A DNA stretch of 34,904 nucleotides. Origin: an uncultured Marinospirillum sp. (GTDB lineage: Bacteria; Pseudomonadota; Gammaproteobacteria; Pseudomonadales; Halomonadaceae). Made by a program: the position numbers and the translations under genes. The first letter of the stretch is position 1. Every line of letters begins with the position of its first letter. Positions 15,222 to 25,827 of the stretch are shown one piece after another. The stretch lies in NCBI GenBank assembly GCA_947624795.1, contig CANQLY010000006.1:1-34904 (forward strand), in the 5' to 3' direction. A model generated the notes under the pieces. It ran no database searches, was not told the DNA's origin, and saw nothing but the letters and a program-made list of their open reading frames with translations.

Positions 15222-16289
15222 TTACCTAACTCGATAAATAAACCAAAAACCAAACCCAGCACAAAAACCAGCCGGAATTAATACCGCTAAAATAGGATTA
15301 AAACCCCACAGCAAAGCACTAGGGCCTAACAAATCTTGTATAAACTTAACCGACAAAGCAATCACAATGCCATGAAACACCCGTGTTCCTGCCGGCACCG
15401 AACGCAGTGGCCCAAAAGTAAAAGAAGCACCCAACAACACCACCGCAAACACCGTAACCGGCAGCAGGGTTTTTTTCCAAAAAGCCAACCAGTAATAACC
15501 GCTTTGCTGCCCCTTGTCAGCCAAATAACCGGCATATTTCCAAAGCTGGCTTAGCGGTAAATCAGCGGCAGAAAACGCTTGCAAAGCAACGTATTCCGGC
15601 GCTATGGGCAGGTTAATAACCAGCTTTTCAAAAATGGTTTCTTCTAACTTATCAGCACTAAAAGTAATGTCCCTTGCTTGCTTGAGTTCCCAGCGTTCGT
15701 CTAAATAATCGGCACGGGGCGCGGTAATCAGCTTTTTTAATGACCAATCTTCGTTTAACTCAAACACTCGAATGCCCAACAGCTGCCCGTCATCACGTGC
15801 CACGCTGATGCTATAAAAATTATTATTTTCTTTTAGCCATAAATTATGCGAAGTCACTAGGGTTGATTGGCGCTTACTATTTAACTTTTCCCAACGGTAG
15901 GTATCGGCATACTGTCCCAAGCTTGGCAACCAAAATTCACTGGCAAGCATTGCCAAAACCAACAGCAAAAACACCGGCTTGCAGGCTTGAATAATTAGCC
16001 TTGGAATGGAAACCCCTGCCGCACGCATCACCGTTAATTCACTGGTAGCAGCTAAATTACCCAAGCCAATTAGCACCCCCACCAAAATGGCGATGGGTAA
16101 AAATAAATATAAGCGATTAGGCAAACGAATTAATAAATAATAAACCACTTCAAAAAAGCCGTAATCACCCCTAAGATTATCCATTTCATCAAGCAGTGAA
16201 AAAATAATATCTAAACCCACAATCACCACAAGCACAGCCAAGGTACTTAGCAAAACAGAAGCAGTAATGTAACGCCCTAATAGCCTCAT
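15222..16289 (-). CDS. lptG: LPS export ABC permease LptG
   Basis: This is one of the two inner-membrane permease subunits of the LptB2FG transporter, which extracts lipopolysaccharide for transport to the outer membrane. The ORF track starts 30 codons too early, inside lptF. The start at 16289 (MRLLGRYI) overlaps the lptF stop by ATGA and matches the family N-terminus. The protein is 355 aa with three N-terminal helices, a periplasmic beta-jellyroll domain (about 130-270) and three C-terminal helices. The cytosolic coupling region is visible as LAATSELTVMRAAGVS, the family hallmark. The two permease genes sit next to each other and are divergent from pepA, as in many gammaproteobacteria. The ATPase LptB is not in the window. 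Confidence 0.96.
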   Translation of the reverse strand: MRLLGRYITASVLLSTLAVLVVIVGLDIIFSLLDEMDNLRGDYGFFEVVYYLLIRLPNRLYLFLPIAILVGVLIGLGNLAATSELTVMRAAGVSIPRLIIQACKPVFLLLVLAMLASEFWLPSLGQYADTYRWEKLNSKRQSTLVTSHNLWLKENNNFYSISVARDDGQLLGIRVFELNEDWSLKKLITAPRADYLDERWELKQARDITFSADKLEETIFEKLVINLPIAPEYVALQAFSAADLPLSQLWKYAGYLADKGQQSGYYWLAFWKKTLLPVTVFAVVLLGASFTFGPLRSVPAGTRVFHGIVIALSVKFIQDLLGPSALLWGFNPILAVLIPAGFCAGFGFWFIYRVR

Positions 16290-17344
16290 TTTTGAAACAC
16301 CCCACGTTTCCAACACAAGACCAAGCCAAGTAATAAAAAGACCGCATGAACCAACCACATGCCCGGCCAAATGGGCCATTGACCTTTATTAATGACACTT
16401 TGCAAAGACATCAAAGCCCCTAAAAAAATTAATTCCAATAACAACACCGGCAAAATAGCCATAAAGCGGCCTTGGCGAGGGTTCACCTTGGTTAAAGGCA
16501 GGGCAATAAACACCATAACTATCACCAAAGCAGGCAAACCTAAGCGCCATTGCAACTCGACTTGGGCAATTAAACGGGGGTCTGCCAACAGTTTGTTTAA
16601 AGGCAGCATAGCCACCTGCTCTTTCACACTAGGCGGCGTGTAAACACCTACACGCAAAGCATAACGCTCAAATTCTAAAAAATTACTGGTTAAATCTTCA
16701 GCGGGCAATTCATAGCGCCAGCCTTCTTCTAAAATCAAAAAACGGCTGCGTGATGTATCATTGACCTGCTGATAGGCTTGTTTGGCTAAGGCCAAGCTGG
16801 TTTTATTATTATCTGCCTGAGCAATAAACACGCGCCCTAGCAAGGTTTTATCATCGCTTAATTGGCTAACAAACACGGTTTGTTTATTAAGTTTGGTAAA
16901 CTGCCCAGGCGCTATGGATTCAAAACCGGTTTTTTCTTGCTGCTCTTGTAATAGCAGTTCACTAGCAAACTTAGCCTTAGGTGTAAGGTAAAGGCTGCTA
17001 AAAGCCGTTAAACTAGCCACCAGAACCGCTAAAAAAAACACCAACTTCATTAATTGCCTTTGGCTGACACCACTAGATTGCATCACCGACATTTCGCTAT
17101 CCATGTATAACCGGCCAAACGTCAGCATTAACGCCAATATAAAACTTAATGGAATAATCAGTTGCAGTGCATAAGGTGTATAAAAAAGAGTAAGGTAGCC
17201 TAGGATATCTAAGGAAATGCGACCCGAGGCCACCCGATCTAAAAACCGTGCAAAACGGCTACCCACGATCACCAAGAGTAAAACACTGCCGACTGCAAGG
17301 GTTGAAATAATAATTTCACGCGCAATGTATCGATAAAGAATCAA
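16286..17344 (-). CDS. lptF: LPS export ABC permease LptF
   Basis: This is the second permease of the lipopolysaccharide exporter, 352 aa, the usual length. The N-terminus MILYRYIAREI and the coupling helix segment MDSEMSVMQSSGVSQRQL are characteristic. A periplasmic jellyroll (about residues 125-250) sits between two blocks of three helices, and VNPRQGRF follows the fifth helix as in homologues. It forms a translationally coupled pair with lptG (ATGA overlap) and is transcribed away from pepA. The 136 bp between the two starts must hold both promoters. Confidence 0.96.
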   Translation of the reverse strand: MILYRYIAREIIISTLAVGSVLLLVIVGSRFARFLDRVASGRISLDILGYLTLFYTPYALQLIIPLSFILALMLTFGRLYMDSEMSVMQSSGVSQRQLMKLVFFLAVLVASLTAFSSLYLTPKAKFASELLLQEQQEKTGFESIAPGQFTKLNKQTVFVSQLSDDKTLLGRVFIAQADNNKTSLALAKQAYQQVNDTSRSRFLILEEGWRYELPAEDLTSNFLEFERYALRVGVYTPPSVKEQVAMLPLNKLLADPRLIAQVELQWRLGLPALVIVMVFIALPLTKVNPRQGRFMAILPVLLLELIFLGALMSLQSVINKGQWPIWPGMWLVHAVFLLLGLVLCWKRGVFQK

Positions 17345-17480
17345 ACTTAACTCCTAAAAACTTACGATGCTTTTCTTAAGTAAAGCCATTATCCTACAGG
17401 TGCAACAAGGTTGTCTTGCCAACAAATTAAAATCACACGTTAAAACAACAGCCTATTTAAAGACTTTTTATGGAGCAGCT
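17345..17480. promoter_or_regulatory. Divergent lptF / pepA promoter region
   Basis: These 136 bp lie between divergent lptF and pepA once the pepA start is corrected. The segment is AT-rich and has no ORF of its own with a ribosome site. Both operons should start here, but I see no consensus pair good enough to place exactly. Confidence 0.5.
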
Positions 17481-18980
17481 ATGAACTTCAAACTGGTTAC
17501 CCAATCCCCAGCCCTTACAGAAACAGCCTGCGTGGTACTTCCTGTACTGGAGGATGGTAGCCTTACGCCAGCAGGCGAAGGTGTTGATAAAGCAACGGAA
17601 TCGTTAGTGCGTCAAATCATTGAGCGGGGCGATTTTAAGCCCAAGCTAGGTAAAACGTTTTTGATTCCTTTTGCGCCCGGCGCACAAGCCCAGCGCATTC
17701 TTTTAGTCGGCATGGGCGAACAAAGCAAGCTTAACGAAGGAAAATTTCGTAAAGCCTGCCAAGCAGCTTACGATTACCTAGCCCAGCTTAGTCTACACGA
17801 TGCGCTGCTAGTCTTAGCCGACACCCCCTTAAAAGGCCGTGATTCCAGCTGGAAATTGCGTTTAATGGCTGAAATTGCAGAAACTAGCTTTTACCGCTTC
17901 ACTGAATTTAAATCTAAACCGGCAGTAGAAGACTTCCCAGCAGAGCTAGCCTTTTATTGGCCAGACAACCAGCAAAGCACCGAAGGCGAAAAAGCCCTAC
18001 AAGTAGGCCAAGCCATTGGTCAGGGTAAAAACCTTGCACGTACTTTAGGCAACCGCCCCGGTAATGTTTGCACGCCCATTCACTTAGCAGAAACAGCCCA
18101 AGAGCTAGCAGCCAAAGATTCAACCTTTACCACCACAATTTTAGACGAAAAGCAAATGGCCGAGCTAGGTATGAACAGCCTGCTTTCGGTTGGTAAAGGT
18201 AGCGAGCAGCCACCCCGCCTTATTGTTGTTGAATACAAGGGCAGTAAAGACCCAGAAGCTGCACCCCACCTACTGTTAGGCAAAGGCATTACCTTTGATA
18301 CCGGCGGCATTAGCCTAAAGCCGGGCGAAGGCATGGATGAAATGAAGTTTGATATGTGCGGTGCTGCTAGCGTACTGGGTGTGTTAGACGTGGTTCGCCA
18401 GCTTAAGCCAAAGCTTAATCTTGTGTTTATGATTGCCGCTGCCGAAAACATGCCTTCAGGTAAAGCCAGCAAGCCGGGTGATATTTACACGACTATGTCG
18501 GGCAAAACTGTTGAAGTGCTAAATACCGATGCTGAAGGCCGCTTAGTGCTGTGCGATGCGCTTACTTATGCTGAACGCTTTAATCCAGCTAGCGTTGTCG
18601 ATATAGCCACCCTAACCGGCGCTTGCATTATCGCCCTAGGTCATAACATTAGTGCGCTATTAAGTAACAACGATGAACTAGCCGCCGCACTACTCAAAGC
18701 TGGAACCGATGCCAATGATACGGCTTGGCAGTTACCTTTGGCTGAAGAGTTTCACGAACAGCTCGATTCTAACTTTGCTGATATGCAAAACATTGGTGGC
18801 CGTCCTGCTGGCACTATTACTGCAGCCGCCTTTTTATCTCGCTTTGCAGAAAGCTACCCTTGGGCGCACCTAGATATAGCCGGTACGGCTTGGCATTCGG
18901 GTAAACAAAAAGGCGCAACAGGTCGCCCTGTTGGTTTGCTAGTCAATTACCTACTTGATTTAGAAGCCACTGGCGAATGA
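17481..18980 (+). CDS. pepA: Leucyl aminopeptidase / cytosol aminopeptidase PepA
   Basis: This is a cytosolic, dinuclear-metal M17 aminopeptidase that releases N-terminal residues. In Escherichia coli PepA also binds DNA in Xer recombination and carAB control. The ORF track starts 38 codons upstream; I chose the ATG at 17481 (MNFKLV), which has GGAG five bases before it and gives 499 aa, the normal length. Metal and catalytic residues are all present at positions two lower than in E. coli: Lys268, Asp273, Lys280, Asp291, Asp350, Glu352 and Arg354, the last three in NTDAEGRL. The N-terminal regulatory domain precedes the catalytic half. Its stop overlaps holC by ATGA, keeping the pepA-holC-valS order known from enterobacteria. 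Confidence 0.97.
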   Translation: MNFKLVTQSPALTETACVVLPVLEDGSLTPAGEGVDKATESLVRQIIERGDFKPKLGKTFLIPFAPGAQAQRILLVGMGEQSKLNEGKFRKACQAAYDYLAQLSLHDALLVLADTPLKGRDSSWKLRLMAEIAETSFYRFTEFKSKPAVEDFPAELAFYWPDNQQSTEGEKALQVGQAIGQGKNLARTLGNRPGNVCTPIHLAETAQELAAKDSTFTTTILDEKQMAELGMNSLLSVGKGSEQPPRLIVVEYKGSKDPEAAPHLLLGKGITFDTGGISLKPGEGMDEMKFDMCGAASVLGVLDVVRQLKPKLNLVFMIAAAENMPSGKASKPGDIYTTMSGKTVEVLNTDAEGRLVLCDALTYAERFNPASVVDIATLTGACIIALGHNISALLSNNDELAAALLKAGTDANDTAWQLPLAEEFHEQLDSNFADMQNIGGRPAGTITAAAFLSRFAESYPWAHLDIAGTAWHSGKQKGATGRPVGLLVNYLLDLEATGE

Positions 18981-19405
18981 CCCGTGTTGACTTTTATCTG
19001 CTAGCCGAGGGCGCTGCTAGCAACCGAATGGCCTTTGCTTGTAAATTAGCAGAAACCATTTGGCGGCGTGGCCACAAGCTTTACATTCATGTGGCTAATG
19101 AGCAGCAAGCACTTGCGTTAGATGAAAAGTTATGGAACTTTAAACCTGAGGCCTTTGTGCCTCACGGTTTATTAAACGCCCACCCACCGTCACCCGTTGA
19201 AATTGGCTGGCAAGATGACCCCGGCAATCACCACGATGTATTGCTTAATCTTGACTTGAAAGTACCCACGCACTTTTCTCGCTTTCAACGGGTAGCAGAA
19301 ATCATTGACGGTGATGAAGCAGTAAAAACACCTAAAAGGGCTGACTGGAAATTCTACAAAGAAAGAGGCTACCCAGTAACAGCGCACGACCTGCGTTCTC
19401 GGTAG
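18977..19405 (+). CDS. holC: DNA polymerase III chi subunit HolC
   Basis: HolC is the chi subunit of the polymerase III clamp loader, which contacts single-strand binding protein and helps hand over primers. The protein is 142 aa, close to the family length. The start MTRVDFYLL, the helix with LAETIWRRGHKLYIH, the segment FVPHGL and the strand HDVLLNLDL are typical. Its ATG overlaps the pepA stop by four bases, so expression is probably coupled, and valS follows about 100 bp later. Confidence 0.95.
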   Translation: MTRVDFYLLAEGAASNRMAFACKLAETIWRRGHKLYIHVANEQQALALDEKLWNFKPEAFVPHGLLNAHPPSPVEIGWQDDPGNHHDVLLNLDLKVPTHFSRFQRVAEIIDGDEAVKTPKRADWKFYKERGYPVTAHDLRSR

Positions 19406-19453
19406 AATCTTGCTTTAAGCAGCGTTAGCCCTGCATGGGTTTTAGTAAAAAGT

Positions 19454-19459
19454 TATAAT
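19454..19459 (+). promoter_or_regulatory. Possible valS promoter -10 box
   Basis: A perfect TATAAT lies 50 bp before the valS ATG in the 103-bp holC-valS gap. The expected -35 position is poor, so strength and use are uncertain; valS may also be read from pepA. Confidence 0.4.
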
Positions 19460-19508
19460 CTGCGCCATCAATTCTTATTCAGCTTTACCAGCAATCTACG
19501 GAACCCTC

Positions 19509-22364
19509 ATGACCACTAAACCTGAAGCCTCTCTTGATAAAACCTATCAGCCCGCCGACATTGAACAGCGCTGGGCTAAAGAATGGGAACAACTCGGTTA
19601 CTTTCGTCCATCAGGTCAGGGCGAAGCCTTTAGCATTATGATTCCACCGCCTAACGTCACCGGCAGCCTGCACATGGGTCATGCGTTTCAAGACTCCATT
19701 ATGGATGCCCTCACCCGCTGGCAGCGTATGCAGCAAAAAAACACCCTCTGGCAAGTGGGTACCGACCACGCAGGTATCGCCACACAAATGTTGGTTGAAC
19801 GTAAAGTTGCCGCCGAAGAAGGTAAAACACGCCATGACCTAGGCCGTGAGAAATTCCTAGAAAAAGTTTGGGAATGGAAGGAAGAATCGGGCGGTAACAT
19901 TACCAACCAGCTACGCCGCCTGGGTGCTTCAGTCGACTGGGAGCGGGAACGCTTCACCATGGACGATGGCTTTTATAAAGCCGTTCAAGAGGTTTTTATT
20001 CGTTTATACGATGAAGGCTTAATTTACCGTGGCAAACGCCTAGTCAACTGGGACCCAACCCTGCACACCGCCATTTCTGATTTAGAAGTCGAAAACAAAG
20101 AACAACAGGGTAACTTTTGGCATTTCCGCTACCCACTAGCCGACGGCGTAACTACAGCAGAAGGCAAAGATTACCTAGTGGTTGCTACCACTCGACCAGA
20201 AACCTTGTTAGGCGATACCTGTGTTGCGGTTAACCCTAAAGATGAACGCTACGCTTCAGTGATTGGCAAAGACATTATTTTACCGCTGGTCGGTCGTCGT
20301 ATTCCGATTGTGGCCGATGACCATGCTGAAATGGATAAGGGTTCAGGTTGCGTAAAAATCACCCCAGCGCATGACTTTAATGACTATCAGGTCGGTAAGC
20401 GCCATAACCAGCCATTAATTAATGTGCTAACCCAAGATGCCGCAATTCGTGAAGAAGCTGAAGTTTATAATATGGATGGCAGCGCCAATACTGAGGTGGA
20501 TGCCAGCCTACCCGAAGCTTTTCATGGCCTAGACCGTTTTGTTGCCCGTAAAAGTCTCGTTGCAGCTATGGACGAACTAGGCCTGCTTGAAAAAGTAGAA
20601 CAAGTAAACAACACCCTTCCCTACGGCGACCGTTCCGGTGTCGTGATTGAGCCACTGTTAACCGACCAGTGGTTTGTAAAAATTGCACCCTTAGCCGAGC
20701 CGGCCATTAAAGCCGTAGAAAATGGCGATATTCAATTTGTACCCAAGCAGTATGAAAATATGTACTTCGCTTGGATGCGTGATATTCAAGACTGGTGTAT
20801 TTCTCGCCAACTTTGGTGGGGTCACCGTGTTCCAGCTTGGTACGATGCAGAAGGCAATATTTATGTGGCAGCCTCTGAAGAAGAAGCACGCACCAAGTAC
20901 AGCTTAGACGCATCACTTAAACTCGAACAGGATACCGACGTTTTAGACACCTGGTTCAGTTCAGGCTTATGGACGTTTGGCACCCAAGGTTGGCCGGAAC
21001 AAACGCCTGATTTAGAAACCTTTCACCCCAGCAGCGTACTAGTCACCGGCTTTGATATTATTTTCTTCTGGGTAGCACGCATGATAATGCTAACCCTAAA
21101 ATTCACTGACCAAGTGCCGTTTAAAACCGTTTATGTTACCGGCTTAATTCGTGATGATAGCGGTCAAAAAATGTCTAAATCTAAGGGCAACGTGCTTGAT
21201 CCTTTAGATATGATTGATGGTATCGACCTGCCTGCGCTGTTAGAAAAACGCACCAGCGGTTTAATGCAGCCCCAGTTAGCCGAAAAAATTGCCAAGCAAA
21301 CTAAAAAAGCCTTCCCCGATGGCATTAGCGCCCATGGTACCGATGCGCTGCGCTTCACCCTACTAGCCATGGCAAGCACTGGCCGTGATATTAACTGGGA
21401 TATGAAACGCCTAGAAGGCTACCGTAATTTCTGTAATAAAATTTGGAATGCAGCACGCTACGTACTTAGCAATACTGAAAATGAAGACTGTGGTTTAGAT
21501 GAAACAGCAGAAATTGAACTAACCCTAGCCGACCGCTGGATTATTTCACGCTTACAAGAAACCGAAAGCACCGTAACCCGCCATTTAGAAAACTACCGTT
21601 TTGACTTGGCTGCCAATGCCTTTTATGAATTTGTATGGCATGACTACTGCGACTGGTACTTAGAACTTTCTAAGCCCGTACTTTGGGATGAAGCCTCGCC
21701 TGCTGCACGTTTACGTGGCACACGCCGCACCTTGGTTAGCGTATTAGAAACTCTGTTGCGCCTTGGTCATCCTATGATGCCTTTTATTACCGAAGAAATT
21801 TGGCAGCGGGTTAAACCTTTAGCGGGCGTTGAAGGTGATTCACTGATGCTAGCAACCTGGCCAGTGGCGAATGAAGCAAAAATTGATGCCGCTGCGGTTA
21901 GCGATATTGAATGGGTGAAAGGCGTGATTTTGGCGGTGCGTGAACTGCGTGCAACCAACAACATTTCACCAGCGGTTGCTTTGCCTATTTTAATTAACAA
22001 CGCAGGCGAAGAAGACCAACGTCGTTTGGCCGATAACCGTATCTTCTTACAGAAACTTGCCAAGCTAGAAAGTGTTGAACTAGCCAGCGAACTACCCATG
22101 AGTGCCATGCACCTAGTCGGCAAAATGGAAGTGCATTTACCTTTAGCGGGCTTTATTGATAAAGATGCTGAAATTGCTCGTTTAGATAAAGAAATTGCTA
22201 AGTTACAGCAAGAGATTGAACGCACCGAAAAGAAACTCAGCAATGAAGCCTTTGTTAGCAAAGCACCAGCAGAAGTGGTTGCTAAAGAACAGGCGAAGAT
22301 AGACCAAGCCAAAGCAACGGCTAGCAAGCTAAAGGAACAGCAACAACAGCTTAAAAGCTTGTAG
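19509..22364 (+). CDS. valS: Valyl-tRNA synthetase ValS
   Basis: This class I aminoacyl-tRNA synthetase charges tRNA-Val with valine and edits misacylated threonine. The protein is 951 aa, the usual bacterial length. The HIGH-type signature is [13 protein letters not shown], with HMGH from residue 55, and KMSKS lies at 554-558. The CP1 editing domain is inserted between them ([14 protein letters not shown]). An anticodon-binding helical domain follows (about 690-830). The C-terminus is the ValS coiled coil, rich in Lys, Glu and Gln (about 880-951). An antisense 256-aa ORF over its 3' part is a shadow. A hairpin follows its stop at 22386. Confidence 0.98.
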   Translation: MTTKPEASLDKTYQPADIEQRWAKEWEQLGYFRPSGQGEAFSIMIPPPNVTGSLHMGHAFQDSIMDALTRWQRMQQKNTLWQVGTDHAGIATQMLVERKVAAEEGKTRHDLGREKFLEKVWEWKEESGGNITNQLRRLGASVDWERERFTMDDGFYKAVQEVFIRLYDEGLIYRGKRLVNWDPTLHTAISDLEVENKEQQGNFWHFRYPLADGVTTAEGKDYLVVATTRPETLLGDTCVAVNPKDERYASVIGKDIILPLVGRRIPIVADDHAEMDKGSGCVKITPAHDFNDYQVGKRHNQPLINVLTQDAAIREEAEVYNMDGSANTEVDASLPEAFHGLDRFVARKSLVAAMDELGLLEKVEQVNNTLPYGDRSGVVIEPLLTDQWFVKIAPLAEPAIKAVENGDIQFVPKQYENMYFAWMRDIQDWCISRQLWWGHRVPAWYDAEGNIYVAASEEEARTKYSLDASLKLEQDTDVLDTWFSSGLWTFGTQGWPEQTPDLETFHPSSVLVTGFDIIFFWVARMIMLTLKFTDQVPFKTVYVTGLIRDDSGQKMSKSKGNVLDPLDMIDGIDLPALLEKRTSGLMQPQLAEKIAKQTKKAFPDGISAHGTDALRFTLLAMASTGRDINWDMKRLEGYRNFCNKIWNAARYVLSNTENEDCGLDETAEIELTLADRWIISRLQETESTVTRHLENYRFDLAANAFYEFVWHDYCDWYLELSKPVLWDEASPAARLRGTRRTLVSVLETLLRLGHPMMPFITEEIWQRVKPLAGVEGDSLMLATWPVANEAKIDAAAVSDIEWVKGVILAVRELRATNNISPAVALPILINNAGEEDQRRLADNRIFLQKLAKLESVELASELPMSAMHLVGKMEVHLPLAGFIDKDAEIARLDKEIAKLQQEIERTEKKLSNEAFVSKAPAEVVAKEQAKIDQAKATASKLKEQQQQLKSL

Positions 22365-22385
22365 TCAATAAAAGCAGCGTAATAA

Positions 22386-22418
22386 CCCACGGCGACTCTA
22401 AAAAGGTGGCCGTGGGTA
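22386..22418. terminator. Hairpin after valS, possible terminator without a T-run
   Basis: CCCACGGC pairs with GCCGTGGG around a loop containing TAAAAAGGT. No uridine tract follows on either strand, so termination is uncertain. It resembles the hairpin at 23071-23101 with compensating base changes in the stem. Confidence 0.5.
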
Positions 22419-22509
22419 GAAATGCTAGAGTGCTGAATAGAATTCTTAATTATTTTCAGCTTTAGCCGATAGGTTAGGTAGTCAATTATTAGCAGGGTGC
22501 ATATATAAG

Positions 22510-23019
22510 ATGCCTTTAACTTTTTCTTCTGACTCACTTCGTTTAGCTAGTTCTAATCAAGCTAACACCAGTAAAACCAATCAAACACAGGCTGGCACTA
22601 ACGCCTCTGCTACTAATGATTCTTTAACCAAGTCACGAGTAGCACCCGAAGACAGCGATGCCAAAAAAAATAAAAGCATTTACCTTCACTTATCTGAAGA
22701 TTCCAAAAACAAATCGCGCCTTGAAAAAAAGAAAGAAGCGATTGATAAAAGTGATTTACCCACCAAAATCAAAGACCATTTAAAAAGAATTCATGAGCTA
22801 AAAGAAGAGCTGCGTAAGCTGGAACAAGCGCTTAAAAAAGTGATGGCTAATAACAATATTTCAGAAGAACAAAAAGATTTACAGGCAGCACAAATCCAAA
22901 CCCAAATTAATGCTTTAAATAGTGCTCTTTTATCTACGATGAATAGCTTAATTGAAGATTTAAAAGAAGAGCCGTTAACAGCGGAACAAGCGTCTAGCTT
23001 TGCCGAACTGCTGCTTTAG
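22510..23019 (+). CDS. Unknown coiled-coil protein, 169 aa
   Basis: I do not recognise this protein. The first 50 residues are Ser/Thr/Asn/Ala-rich and probably disordered (SNQANTSKTNQTQAGTN). A strongly charged helical region follows, rich in Lys and Glu (about 65-115), with heptad-like hydrophobic spacing (KDHLKRIHELKEELRKLEQAL), then a second helix from about 120 to 155. It has no signal peptide, no membrane segment and no cysteine, so it is likely cytosolic and oligomeric. No strong ribosome site is seen before the ATG. The reading frame, its composition and its place between two hairpins support a real gene, but there is no operon partner to suggest a role. Confidence 0.65.
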   Translation: MPLTFSSDSLRLASSNQANTSKTNQTQAGTNASATNDSLTKSRVAPEDSDAKKNKSIYLHLSEDSKNKSRLEKKKEAIDKSDLPTKIKDHLKRIHELKEELRKLEQALKKVMANNNISEEQKDLQAAQIQTQINALNSALLSTMNSLIEDLKEEPLTAEQASSFAELLL

Positions 23020-23070
23020 CTAAGTATCTAGCTGGTCTTAAACAAAACAACTTATTAATACTAACTTGAT

Positions 23071-23101
23071 CCCCACAACACCTTAAAAGGTAGTTGTGGG
23101 T
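23071..23101. terminator. Hairpin between convergent genes, possible terminator
   Basis: CCCACAAC pairs with GTTGTGGG; the inner part ACC...GGT can extend the stem around TTAAAA. It lies between the convergent coiled-coil gene and the TM2-domain gene, a place where a shared terminator is expected. No T-run follows. Confidence 0.5.
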
Positions 23102-23141
23102 TACTCACTTTAATAAAGCCCCATCACCACAGATGACAAGG

Positions 23142-23594
23142 TTAAAACCAGCCCTTTTTTCCTACCACATAGGTTTGCTCAAACTCTTCATCGGATTTAA
23201 GCAAGTAAATAATAAACTCTATAAACGCTACTATACTTATAATTAAAGTGGGAAAACCAAGCAGTATAAGGCCTAAAAAAAATACTAGTAGCATAATTAT
23301 GCCTTGTTTTTTGTAACCTAAATAAAACTTATGAATACCTAAGCCACCAAGAAAGAAAGCAAGGAGAGCAGCAACTAAACGTTTAGATATGCCTGAATTG
23401 TTATTTGCTACAGGAGTATCAAGAAAAATTGCCTCTGCTATTTCTTCTTTAGCAGAAAAGTCAACTAAATCACCTGCTTTGGGTAAATTCGTTCCTTTCC
23501 ATTCATTTATTTTGTAGCTATATCGGTTACCATCATCTCCAGATATGACTCCAGTACGGCTTTCTGCATTAAACTCAAGAATTTTACCTTTCAT
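23142..23594 (-). CDS. TM2-domain membrane protein with N-terminal OB/cold-shock-like segment
   Basis: This is a 150-residue membrane protein. Residues about 1-58 (KGKILEFNAESRTGVISGDDG...) look like a short beta-barrel related to the cold-shock/OB fold; the opening KGKILEFN...GVISG resembles the start of cold-shock proteins, though the RNA-binding aromatic motifs are not obvious. Residues about 70-130 are a TM2 domain: an arginine and lysine before the first helix, then GGLGIHKFYLGYKKQG, then a second long hydrophobic segment. TM2 domains are short membrane hairpins of poorly known function, found in many bacteria. AAAGGAAAAAAA lies before the ATG. It is a single gene, convergent with the coiled-coil gene and 128 bp downstream of ligA. 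Confidence 0.85.
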   Translation of the reverse strand: MKGKILEFNAESRTGVISGDDGNRYSYKINEWKGTNLPKAGDLVDFSAKEEIAEAIFLDTPVANNNSGISKRLVAALLAFFLGGLGIHKFYLGYKKQGIIMLLVFFLGLILLGFPTLIISIVAFIEFIIYLLKSDEEFEQTYVVGKKGWF

Positions 23595-23600
23595 TTTTTT

Positions 23601-23667
23601 TCCTTTTAAAAAAAGTATTCAAGTTTAACTTTTAGCATACAAGGCTTTTGTCCAGAAAAAAACCTTA
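23601..23667 (-). promoter_or_regulatory. Leader of the TM2 gene, similar to the leader of the insertion operon
   Basis: The 29 bases before the gene (read on the minus strand: GTTAAACTTGAATAC, then a T-run, then AAAAGGAA) resemble those at 9908-9936 upstream of the NERD-kinase-helicase gene. A weak AAGG...CCTT inverted repeat follows further upstream, as it does there. Function is unknown. Confidence 0.4.
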
Positions 23668-23722
23668 TTAGACCATGCTTATCTATTAAAATAGTAAGTT
23701 TAAAAATCAAGTAATTTAACTT

Positions 23723-25813
<2,091 letters not shown>

Positions 25814-25827
25814 TTACTAACTTAGGC

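Noticed and set aside
21767-22537. 256-aa minus-strand ORF antisense to the valS 3' end
   Set aside because: It lies wholly against the valS anticodon and coiled-coil region, has a Ser/Ala-rich composition typical of antisense frames and no ribosome site.
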